The notes under the pieces: model-generated
Told to the model about the DNA's origin: nothing
The model's database searches: none
Seen by the model: the letters and a program-made list of their open reading frames with translations, nothing else
DNA from: Saprospiraceae bacterium
GTDB lineage: Bacteria; Bacteroidota; Bacteroidia; Chitinophagales; Saprospiraceae
NCBI GenBank assembly: GCA_020850025.1
Contig: JADZFI010000276.1
Span: forward strand, 1 to 5,546
Direction of reading: 5' to 3'
Length of the DNA: 5,546 bases
In this document: positions 1 through 5,546 of the stretch, piece by piece
Layout of the letters: each line of letters opens with the position of its first letter
How positions within the stretch are numbered: position 1 is the stretch's first letter
Translations under genes and position numbers: made by a program

Positions 1-1
1 A

Positions 2-1147
2 ATTGCCTTTTCAATCCTGATTGCCGCCAATATGACTACCGCGGTAACCGGACAGGACCTGCCTGCCGACCTCAATGGCTATCACTTTACCCCGGTTAAA
101 TCCCTGCAAGTTACACCGGTGCAAAATCAGTTCAAATCCAGCACTTGCTGGGTATATTCCACCAATTCCTTTTTGGAAAGCGAACTCATTCGCCTGGGTA
201 AAACACCGGTCGATCTCAGCGAAATGTACATTGTACGAGCCGCTTACATCAAAAAAGCCGAAAACTACATTCGTCGCCAGGGGGCAGCTGCCTTCGGACA
301 AGGTGCTGAAAACCACGATGTCATGAACATCGTGCGCGAATTTGGTATTGTGCCGCACGCCGTCTACAGCGGCATGCCGGCTGGTCAGGACAAACCCGTC
401 CACGGCGAAATGGAAGCGGTGCTCAAAGGCATCGTGGAAGCCATTCACAAAATGCCCGATGGCAAACTCAGCAAACAATGGAAATCAGCCTTCGTGGGAG
501 CGCTGGATGGCTACATGGGCACTCCGCCTTCCACCTTTCAGTGGGAAGGTAAAACTTACACGCCACAGACCTACTTCCAGAGCCTGGGCATCCGTCCAGA
601 CGACTATGTGGCGCTTACCAGCTACAGCCACCAGCCATTTTACAAGCCTTTCGTACTGGAAGTATCTGATAACTGGTCGAACGGTCTGTTTTACAACTTA
701 ACCCTTGATGAACTGGTACAAGCGGCAGAACATGCTGTTACCAATGGTTACTCGATTGCCTGGGCTACGGATGTGAGCGAAAAAACCTTTTCCGCCAAAG
801 AAGGGTTGGCCCTGATGCCGGAAAAAGCCTGGGATGATCTGTCGCAAGGCGCGCGGGATTCCCTTTGGAAAGCTCCGGGGAAAGAAAAGTGGGTAACCCA
901 GGAAGAGCGTCAGCAGGCATTTGATGAACTGAGCACCACCGACGACCATGGCATGCACATCACCGGCATGGTAACCGATCAGATGGGCACCAAATACTTC
1001 ACGGTGAAAAACTCCTGGGGAACCGTAAAAAAGGAAATGGCAGGCTATCTGTACGTATCACAGCCCTATTTCCGCTACAAAACCATGGCCATTATGGTAC
1101 ACAAAGAGGCGATACCCAAAAGCCTCCGGCAAAAACTTGGCTTGTAA
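2..1147 (+). CDS. Exported C1B-family cysteine peptidase (bleomycin hydrolase/PepC-like), 5' end outside window
   Basis: This is a papain-fold cysteine peptidase of the bleomycin hydrolase/aminopeptidase C family (MEROPS C1B), which cleaves peptides using a Cys-His-Asn triad. The frame is open from base 2, and the residues before the first in-window ATG (base 32) read IAFSILIAAN, which looks like the hydrophobic core of a signal peptide. The true start is therefore upstream, and the protein is probably exported to the periplasm or beyond. Numbering from the ATG at 32, the oxyanion Gln is Q33 (NQ), the nucleophile is C39 (SSTCWVYS), the His is H306 (DDHGM) and the Asn is N327 (VKNSWG). The Q-to-C spacing of six residues matches papain and bleomycin hydrolase. 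Only 44 residues follow N327, and the protein ends in QKLGL, so the C-terminal tail that blocks the active-site cleft in cytosolic bleomycin hydrolases appears to be missing. The family call is firm; aminopeptidase versus endopeptidase activity is open. Confidence 0.93.
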   Translation: MAFSILIAANMTTAVTGQDLPADLNGYHFTPVKSLQVTPVQNQFKSSTCWVYSTNSFLESELIRLGKTPVDLSEMYIVRAAYIKKAENYIRRQGAAAFGQGAENHDVMNIVREFGIVPHAVYSGMPAGQDKPVHGEMEAVLKGIVEAIHKMPDGKLSKQWKSAFVGALDGYMGTPPSTFQWEGKTYTPQTYFQSLGIRPDDYVALTSYSHQPFYKPFVLEVSDNWSNGLFYNLTLDELVQAAEHAVTNGYSIAWATDVSEKTFSAKEGLALMPEKAWDDLSQGARDSLWKAPGKEKWVTQEERQQAFDELSTTDDHGMHITGMVTDQMGTKYFTVKNSWGTVKKEMAGYLYVSQPYFRYKTMAIMVHKEAIPKSLRQKLGL

Positions 1148-1166
1148 AAAAAGGCCAACCAAAACC

Positions 1167-1195
1167 TTGACGGTTAAAAAACCGCTCTATCTTTC
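1167..1195 (+). promoter_or_regulatory. Candidate Bacteroidetes-type promoter for the permease
   Basis: TTG at 1167-1169 is followed after 18 bases by TATCTTTC at 1188-1195, a 7-of-8-style match in which only the last base differs from TAnnTTTG. Transcription would begin near 1200-1205, leaving an A-rich leader of about 28 bases with no Shine-Dalgarno sequence, as is usual in this phylum. The match is imperfect and read by eye, so it is tentative. If real, the permease is not simply co-transcribed with the peptidase. Confidence 0.3.
1171..1184 (+). other. Small hairpin in the peptidase-permease gap
   Basis: CGGTT, AAAA, AACCG forms a perfect 5-bp stem with a 4-base loop, 23 bases after the peptidase stop codon. 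No run of T follows it, so it is a poor intrinsic terminator. It lies inside the spacer of the candidate permease promoter. It may be a weak 3'-end structure for the peptidase mRNA or may be chance. Confidence 0.25.
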
Positions 1196-1230
1196 GGCCT
1201 TGGATTTTAAAAACTAAAACACTTCCTTGT

Positions 1231-2658
1231 ATGGCAAATCTTTGGGTACGTAAACCACTTTCCCAACTTTTGGCGCAAGCCGGCGACTCTGAGAAGGGTC
1301 TGAAACGAACGCTGGGCGCCTGGAATCTGGTGGCACTGGGTATTGGAGCTATCATAGGCGCCGGATTGTTTGTAAGAACTGCTGCTGCAGCTGCTGAAGC
1401 CGCCGGACCATCTGTTACACTTTCATTTGTTGTTGCGGCCATAGGCTGTGCATTTGCAGGGCTTTGTTACGCTGAATTTGCGGCCATGATCCCCATCGCG
1501 GGTAGTGCTTATACATATGCCTATGCCACCATGGGAGAATTTGTAGCCTGGATCATCGGGTGGGCGCTGATCATGGAATATGCCCTGGGAGCGGCTACCG
1601 TATCCATTGCATGGAGCGAATACCTGAATAAACTTTTAGGAGGGGCCATACCCTTTGAATGGTGCCATAGTCCTTTCGAAGGAGGCATTATGAATGCTCC
1701 TGCCTTGATCATTTTGCTCATTCTTACGCTTATCCTTATCAAAGGCACCCAGGAGTCAGCCATGGTGAATGCTATTATTGTGGCCATTAAAGTTTCCATC
1801 GTACTGATATTCATAGCTGTAGGCTGGAGCTTTGTAGACCCTGCCAATCACACCCCGTATATGATTCCGGAAGGAACACCCGGCCACGATGGTCTGTTCA
1901 AGCACGGATGGGGCGGTGTACTTGGAGGTGCAGCCATTGTGTTCTTTGCTTTTATTGGATTCGACGCAGTGTCTACTGCTGCCCAGGAGGCAAAAAAACC
2001 GGAACGCGACATGCCCATTGGCATCCTTGGTTCCCTGGCAGTCTGCACCATTTTATACATCCTGTTCTCACACGTACTGACTGGAGTTGCCAACTGGCAG
2101 GAATTCAAAACAGCCGGTAAAGAAGCATCCGTAGCTTATGCCATCCAGAATCACATGCCTGGCTACGAATGGCTGGCCACAGCGGTTACGGTAGCCATCC
2201 TGGCCGGATTCTCCTCTGTGATTCTGGTTATGTTGATGGGCCAAAGCCGGGTATTTTACTCCATGGCCAACGACGGGCTCATCCCTAAAGCATTCTCCGA
2301 GCTTCACCCTAAATTCCGCACGCCATACAAGTCTAACTGGATCCTGTTCTTCTTTGTAGGCGCTTTTGCAGCCTTTGTTCCAGGCAATGTGGCCGGCGAT
2401 CTTACCTCCTTCGGCACTTTGCTGGCTTTCGTGTTGGTGAGCCTCGGTGTGTTGTTCATGCGCCGTTCGGATCCAAACCAACCTCGGCCATTTAAAACGC
2501 CATTGGTTCCGCTAGTGCCCATTCTCGGCGCCGTGATTTGCACAGGTATGATCATCGCCATCGATCCACTCACCTTGAAAACCGCTTTGGGTTGGATGCT
2601 CGTTGGATTCCTGGTGTACTTTGGGTATAGCCGCAAACACAGTAAACTACAATCCTGA
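1231..2658 (+). CDS. APC-superfamily amino acid permease (CAT/YfnA-like)
   Basis: This 475-residue inner-membrane transporter most likely imports amino acids by proton-coupled secondary transport. The N-terminus has the short WVRKPLSQLL segment typical of the CAT-like branch (TC 2.A.3.3), then LKRTLGAWN and the TM1 substrate-binding motif GIGAIIGAGLF at residues 37-47. About twelve hydrophobic segments can be read: roughly 31-51, 62-86, 96-125, 157-170, 180-200, 229-250, 262-286, 314-336, 369-388, 395-412, 425-446 and 452-468. The conserved FIGFDAVSTAAQEAKKPERD block (241-260) and the GQSRVFYSMANDGLIP block (337-352) are both present. Length and architecture are normal for the family and nothing looks broken. 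It starts 83 bp after the peptidase stop and is followed by a strong terminator. Uptake of peptidase products is a possible link, but the specific amino acid cannot be read from the sequence. Confidence 0.95.
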   Translation: MANLWVRKPLSQLLAQAGDSEKGLKRTLGAWNLVALGIGAIIGAGLFVRTAAAAAEAAGPSVTLSFVVAAIGCAFAGLCYAEFAAMIPIAGSAYTYAYATMGEFVAWIIGWALIMEYALGAATVSIAWSEYLNKLLGGAIPFEWCHSPFEGGIMNAPALIILLILTLILIKGTQESAMVNAIIVAIKVSIVLIFIAVGWSFVDPANHTPYMIPEGTPGHDGLFKHGWGGVLGGAAIVFFAFIGFDAVSTAAQEAKKPERDMPIGILGSLAVCTILYILFSHVLTGVANWQEFKTAGKEASVAYAIQNHMPGYEWLATAVTVAILAGFSSVILVMLMGQSRVFYSMANDGLIPKAFSELHPKFRTPYKSNWILFFFVGAFAAFVPGNVAGDLTSFGTLLAFVLVSLGVLFMRRSDPNQPRPFKTPLVPLVPILGAVICTGMIIAIDPLTLKTALGWMLVGFLVYFGYSRKHSKLQS

Positions 2659-2673
2659 TTACCTGGGTTTTGG

Positions 2674-2735
2674 AATAAAAAAAGGTGTTTGGGTTTTCCT
2701 GTTGCGACATACCCAAACACCTTTTATTATTTTTT
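2674..2735 (+). terminator. Strong hairpin terminator after the permease
   Basis: AAAAGGTGTTTGGGT (2680-2694) pairs perfectly over 15 bp with its reverse complement at 2711-2725, around a 16-base loop. After one A-A mismatch the pairing continues another five bases outward. A run of six T follows at 2730-2735. This is a textbook intrinsic terminator for the permease mRNA, 22 bases past its stop codon at the core stem. The A-rich left arm means it could also stop transcription from the opposite strand, although no gene on that strand is seen nearby. Confidence 0.85.
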
Positions 2736-2744
2736 GTGATATTT

Positions 2745-2799
2745 TCCATTCCCCACATTAAACCACATTCCCCACATTCCTCACATTCCCCACATTAAA
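2745..2799 (+). repeat. CACATTCCC 9-bp tandem repeat in the folA leader
   Basis: Six units of a 9-base motif run up to three bases before the folA start: a diverged TCCATTCCC (2745), CACATTAAA (2754), one extra C (2763), then CACATTCCC (2764), CACATTCCT (2773), CACATTCCC (2782) and CACATTAAA (2791). The 16-base block CATTCCCCACATTAAA occurs twice, at 2747-2762 and 2784-2799, so the array may have grown by duplicating a two-unit block. It lies between the permease terminator and folA, and probably forms part of the folA 5' leader. Its function is unknown. Copy-number change by slippage could affect folA expression, but that is inference. Confidence 0.85.
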
Positions 2800-2802
2800 A
2801 AA

Positions 2803-3306
2803 ATGCTTATTTCTGCCATTGTTGCCACTGCAAAAAACAACATTATAGGCAAAGACAACCAGATTCCCTGGTATTTGCCTGCTGATCTGTCTTATTTCAA
2901 AAAGACGACCCTGGGGCACCATATCATCATGGGACGCAACAGCTTTCGCAGCATTGGAAGGCCGCTACCCAAGCGAACCAATATTGTGGTAACCCGTGAT
3001 CCGTTCTTTTCAGCTGACGGTGTTTTGGTGGCACATTCCGTGGAAGAAGCACTAGGAATGGCCTACGATGGCGGTGAGGAAGAAGTATTCATCATCGGTG
3101 GAGGCGAAATTTACAGAGAAACAGCAGAGCTGTGGGACAGGATTTACCTTACCAAAGTGGACCTTGAAACAGAGGGCGATGTTTTTTTCCCGGAAATAAA
3201 TCCGGAAGAATGGAAGGAAATATGGCAGGAAGCCCATCAACCTGATGAAAAAAACGAGTATGCTTATACCTATTGTATTCTGGAGCGGCAGGTAGAAAAC
3301 ATCTGA
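2803..3306 (+). CDS. folA: Dihydrofolate reductase
   Basis: This cytoplasmic enzyme reduces dihydrofolate to tetrahydrofolate with NADPH, supplying one-carbon carriers for thymidylate, purine and methionine synthesis; it is the target of trimethoprim. The 167-residue product has the usual length and all main motifs: ISAIVA at the N-terminus, the substrate-site IPWYLPADL with the catalytic acid at D28, the NADPH-binding GRNSFRSIGRPLP at 44-56, the IIGGGEIY turn at 97-104, and EGDVFFPEI near the C-terminus. ATG 2803 is the natural start because the family begins only a few residues before the ISAIVA strand. No Shine-Dalgarno sequence is present; the start is preceded by an A-run and the CACATTCCC repeat. 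thyA, a common partner of folA, is not adjacent here. The gene probably forms its own transcription unit, since a strong terminator lies upstream and a promoter follows. Confidence 0.97.
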   Translation: MLISAIVATAKNNIIGKDNQIPWYLPADLSYFKKTTLGHHIIMGRNSFRSIGRPLPKRTNIVVTRDPFFSADGVLVAHSVEEALGMAYDGGEEEVFIIGGGEIYRETAELWDRIYLTKVDLETEGDVFFPEINPEEWKEIWQEAHQPDEKNEYAYTYCILERQVENI

Positions 3307-3360
3307 TGAAAGCCTCCTTTTACACTATTTTCCTTTTTTGAAAATTTTCGCCGCAAAGTC

Positions 3361-3395
3361 TTTGAAAAAAAAACGGGCATTTTTTTATACTTTTG
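3361..3395 (+). promoter_or_regulatory. Bacteroidetes-type promoter for the GT5-like gene
   Basis: TTTG at 3361-3364 and a perfect TAnnTTTG match, TACTTTTG at 3388-3395, are separated by 23 bases, at the long end of the spacing expected for the primary sigma factor of this phylum. The -7 element is followed by CAGC. Transcription would start near 3400-3403, giving a leader of about 105 bases before the start codon at 3509. This is the clearest promoter in the window, though it rests on motif matching by eye. Confidence 0.55.
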
Positions 3396-3404
3396 CAGCT
3401 GAAT

Positions 3405-3450
3405 TTCGCGGAGCATAAACATTCATTATGACCTGCGCGCTCTTCGCGAA
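3405..3450 (+). promoter_or_regulatory. Foldable 5' leader of the GT5-like mRNA
   Basis: Right after the predicted start of transcription, TTCGCG (3405-3410) pairs with CGCGAA (3445-3450), GAGC (3411-3414) pairs with GCTC (3439-3442) across a two-base bulge, and CATAA (3414-3418) can pair with TTATG (3426-3430) inside; the two inner stems compete for one C. It resembles no riboswitch I recognise. The start codon of a 25-codon reading frame (3428-3505) sits in the inner stem. Roles in mRNA stability or translation control are possible but unproven. Confidence 0.35.
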
Positions 3451-3508
3451 CCCCGGTTTTTCTTCAAATCGTGCTTACACACACCAATCCAGACAGGTTT
3501 ACTGACAC

Positions 3509-4327
3509 ATGGAAAAGAAGCGTTTGCTCCTGATCACACAAGAACTTGCGCCCTATACTGAGGGCACTGACATTTCCGAACTGGTGGGGAAAATTCCCAA
3601 ATTCTTTGCGGACAATGGATATGAGTTGAGGATTTTGATGCCTAGATACGGGGTAGTTAATGAACGGCGGCACCGCCTCCATGAAGTGGTACGTCTCAGT
3701 GGTATGAATATCATTGTAGACGACGACGATTACCCACTGCTCATCAAGGTTGCCTCTTTGCCAGGCTCCAGGTTACAGGTTTATTTTCTCGACAACGAGG
3801 AGTTTTTCAAACGCAAACAAGTGTTTGAAGACGAAGGTGGCCAACCCTTCGATGACAATGCAGATCGGGCAGCCTTTTTCTGTAAAGGAGCCATCGAAAC
3901 TGTTAAAAAGTTTGGATGGCCACCGGATTACGTACTCTGCACTGGCTGGATGACCAGCCTTCTACCCCTATATCTGCGGACGGCCTACAAAACCGAGCCG
4001 ATATTTGCCAATGCACAAATCATTTATGGTGCTTTTGACACCCCAAGGGAAAAAGAAGGCGGGGAGCGCTTCTTCCAAAAAGCAGCCATTAATAACCTGA
4101 CCAAAAAGCATTTGGAACCCTTCCGCGATGGGGATGGATTGTCCATGCACAAAGGTGCAGCTCATTATTCCGATGCAGTCATTTTAGGCAGCGAATCACT
4201 GGATACCACCGTTCCATATCTGAATCCGGCAGGCGAGAAGCCCGTGTTACCCTGGCAACCGGCCGAAGAAGCCATGCCAGGTTACCTGGAGTTTCTTAAA
4301 AGCCTGACGGAAAATGTGGAAGCCTGA
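3509..4327 (+). CDS. Glycogen/starch synthase N-terminal domain protein (GT5-like), probably not a normal synthase
   Basis: The 272-residue product resembles only the first Rossmann domain of GT5 glycogen/starch synthases (Glyco_transf_5), which in full enzymes of about 480 residues moves glucose from ADP-glucose onto glycogen. The fold is seen in LLLITQELAPY (6-16), GYELRILMPRYG (37-48), DDNADRAAFFCKGAIE (115-130) and PDYVLCTGWMTSLLPLYL (139-156). The second, nucleotide-sugar-binding GT-B domain is absent, with no trace downstream. The ligand-binding KTGGL motif is replaced by TEGTD (17-21), and the usual HDWHT segment reads CTGWMT (144-149). The stop TGA is followed at once by an in-frame TAA, so this is a deliberate end rather than a truncation. 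I recall similar short proteins as conserved across Bacteroidetes. Catalysis is unlikely from this domain alone; a binding or partner role is inference. It has its own promoter and leader, and a DUF4270 gene follows after 197 bp. Confidence 0.85.
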   Translation: MEKKRLLLITQELAPYTEGTDISELVGKIPKFFADNGYELRILMPRYGVVNERRHRLHEVVRLSGMNIIVDDDDYPLLIKVASLPGSRLQVYFLDNEEFFKRKQVFEDEGGQPFDDNADRAAFFCKGAIETVKKFGWPPDYVLCTGWMTSLLPLYLRTAYKTEPIFANAQIIYGAFDTPREKEGGERFFQKAAINNLTKKHLEPFRDGDGLSMHKGAAHYSDAVILGSESLDTTVPYLNPAGEKPVLPWQPAEEAMPGYLEFLKSLTENVEA

Positions 4328-4524
4328 TAACATGCCAAGATTGACAGATTAACGGTATTAACCAAGCTGGATTCCGCTTCATCACCCGGGATGGAGTACG
4401 TAGGTTCATTTATTTGACCATACAGGCAACTCCACCAGCCGGTTTCGACTCAATTATTCATTTACGTCTTTTTCGCAGACGCTATTCTTTACTACCCCGT
4501 TTCTCCAATTACCTGACTATTAAT
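4328..4524 (+). other. 197-bp gap before the DUF4270 gene
   Basis: No open frame of note is present and no good TAnnTTTG promoter is visible. A small hairpin, CGTCT (4465-4469) with AGACG (4477-4481) around a 7-base loop, lies 43 bases before the DUF4270 start codon, but no T-run follows it. No terminator is apparent after the GT5-like gene, so read-through into the DUF4270 gene is possible. The length suggests an untranslated leader or an unrecognised promoter. Confidence 0.4.
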
Positions 4525-5546
4525 ATGAAGCAAAAACTTCCGGTACTGGCCGGCATCGTTCTGATGGCGCTGGTTTTCTGGTTCGGTTGCAAAAAACCAA
4601 GTGCGCTTGGGTATGAACTGTTGGAAGATGAATATGCAGACTATGCATTCACTGACACCATTCAGCTCCGTTGCACCATTGAGCGGGAAGACAGCTCCCT
4701 TACCTCTGACCTCAGCTCTACCGCCGAATATTTCCTTTGCGGCCAAATCAACGATCCGGAATTCGGAAAATACTCTTCCGAAATTTTCGCCTTGATGATC
4801 GGCCAAAACCTCAACCCTAATTTTGATACCACCATTCATGCGTTCGATAGCATAGTGCTTTACCTCAATTACGCGGTCGAAGGCTTTTATGGAGACACGC
4901 TACAGCCCCAAACGCTACGCGTTTTTCGGGTGGATGGCGGCTACAGGATGCTGGACGATAAAGAGTATTATTCCACCAACCAATTTCCTGCTTCAACAGA
5001 AATTGGACGCCTGGAAAATTTCTATCCCCGTCCAACCAAATCCGATTCCCTGTTTGACGGGTTTAAAGGGGCCCATTTGAAGCTCACCCTCGATCCGGCT
5101 TTCGGACAGGAGTTGTTTACCCTCGACAGCCTTATCTATGCAGCAGATACCCTTTTTCAGTCAAAATTAAGAGGTCTTCGCATAGCCACTACTGCAAACA
5201 GTGGAACCGGCGCCATCATGGCTTTCGATCTGAACAACAGCTCCCTGAGCCGGATGCGACTGTATTATCATCAGAAATCAGACTCTGCTGCGCTTAAGTA
5301 CGACTTCTTTTTCGAGGGCGCGAATAAATTCACCTATTTCAACCATGAGTTGGCCGGATCACCCGCCGGGCAATTGATTGGGCAAAATTCCGACGAAAAA
5401 ATATTCGTACTAGGGATGCAGGGTACACGGGTAAAAATTGAATTCCCTTATGCACACCTGCTCAACGACATTGCTGTAAATCAAGCCCAGCTGATTCTGA
5501 ATGTTGCGGATGAAAACCCCTCACTTCCTCCGACAGATCAGCTGGT
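4525..5546 (+). CDS. DUF4270 family lipoprotein, 3' end outside window
   Basis: The frame runs unbroken from ATG 4525 to the window edge, giving 340 complete codons of a secreted protein. The N-terminus is a lipoprotein-type signal: MKQK, then a hydrophobic stretch (residues 5-21) ending FWFGC with the lipidated Cys at 22 (bases 4588-4590). Gly at -1 is standard, while Trp at -3 is unusual for a lipobox. The segment after the Cys, KKPSALGYELLEDE followed by YAFTDTIQL, matches my recollection of the DUF4270 start, where a CKK...LG...LL pattern leads into a beta-rich domain. The remainder alternates short hydrophobic and polar stretches (for example DSIVLYLNY, AHLKLTLDP, MRLYYHQ), as in an all-beta surface protein. 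The family's function is not known to me. It is probably anchored in the outer membrane. No Shine-Dalgarno sequence precedes the start, and the ATG is chosen because the signal peptide begins there. Confidence 0.85.
   Translation, partial: MKQKLPVLAGIVLMALVFWFGCKKPSALGYELLEDEYADYAFTDTIQLRCTIEREDSSLTSDLSSTAEYFLCGQINDPEFGKYSSEIFALMIGQNLNPNFDTTIHAFDSIVLYLNYAVEGFYGDTLQPQTLRVFRVDGGYRMLDDKEYYSTNQFPASTEIGRLENFYPRPTKSDSLFDGFKGAHLKLTLDPAFGQELFTLDSLIYAADTLFQSKLRGLRIATTANSGTGAIMAFDLNNSSLSRMRLYYHQKSDSAALKYDFFFEGANKFTYFNHELAGSPAGQLIGQNSDEKIFVLGMQGTRVKIEFPYAHLLNDIAVNQAQLILNVADENPSLPPTDQL

Noticed and set aside
11..478. Reverse-strand frame of 155 codons
   Set aside because: It lies wholly inside the peptidase gene, whose catalytic motifs are clear, and its translation shows no recognisable domain.
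2068..2720. Overlapping reverse-strand frames at the 3' end of the permease
   Set aside because: They mirror a well-conserved membrane protein and run into its terminator. The low-complexity translations show no family signature.
2674..2735. Inverted repeat as an insertion-sequence end
   Set aside because: The arms are only 16 bases apart and a T-run follows immediately after a stop codon, which fits a terminator. No transposase or target duplication is seen.
2745..2799. CRISPR-like repeat array
   Set aside because: Units are only 9 bases, directly adjacent with no unique spacers, and no cas gene is present. It is a simple tandem repeat.
3428..3505. Calling the 25-codon leader frame as a gene
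   Set aside because: It is short, has no known family or codon evidence, and could be chance. It is kept only as an observation about the leader.
3307..3508. Known riboswitch or small RNA upstream of the GT5-like gene
   Set aside because: The fold does not match any riboswitch pattern I recognise; only simple nested stems are visible.
3509..4327. Naming the gene glgA
   Set aside because: The second catalytic domain is absent and the KTGGL motif is replaced, so the symbol would imply an activity the sequence does not support.
4492..4839. Reverse-strand frame of 115 codons over the DUF4270 start
   Set aside because: The + strand frame has a signal peptide and stays open to the window edge, so the reverse frame is a shadow.

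Overview
The window looks like ordinary chromosome from a free-living member of the Bacteroidetes, most likely a Saprospiria/Chitinophagia-type lineage. The genus cannot be fixed from the sequence. Three things point there: no start codon has a recognisable Shine-Dalgarno sequence; at least one intergenic gap carries a -33/-7 promoter of the TTG / TAnnTTTG type; and the gene content includes a DUF4270 lipoprotein, an exported C1B peptidase and a Bacteroidetes-style stand-alone 'glycogen synthase' N-terminal domain. No mobile element, tRNA, rRNA or CRISPR array is visible.

Layout, all on the + strand: (1) bases 2-1147, the 3' part of an exported bleomycin-hydrolase-like cysteine peptidase that enters from the left edge; (2) 1231-2658, an APC-superfamily amino acid permease, closed by a strong hairpin terminator at 2674-2735; (3) a short CACATTCCC tandem repeat at 2745-2799, ending just before folA; (4) 2803-3306, dihydrofolate reductase; (5) a 202-bp gap with the best promoter in the window and a foldable leader; (6) 3509-4327, a one-domain GT5 (glycogen/starch synthase-like) protein whose usual ligand-binding motifs are altered; (7) a 197-bp gap with no clear signals; (8) 4525 to the right edge, a DUF4270 lipoprotein, truncated by the window end.

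The genes do not form one obvious pathway. The peptidase and the permease could be linked by peptide breakdown followed by amino acid uptake, but a candidate promoter lies between them. folA is insulated upstream by the terminator. The GT5-like gene followed by a DUF4270 gene is an arrangement I recall from other Bacteroidetes, usually near pantothenate genes, and is the most interesting pairing here because neither product has an assured function. I see no clear new multi-gene system. The best leads are the altered GT5 domain with its DUF4270 neighbour, its structured leader, and the folA-leader repeat.
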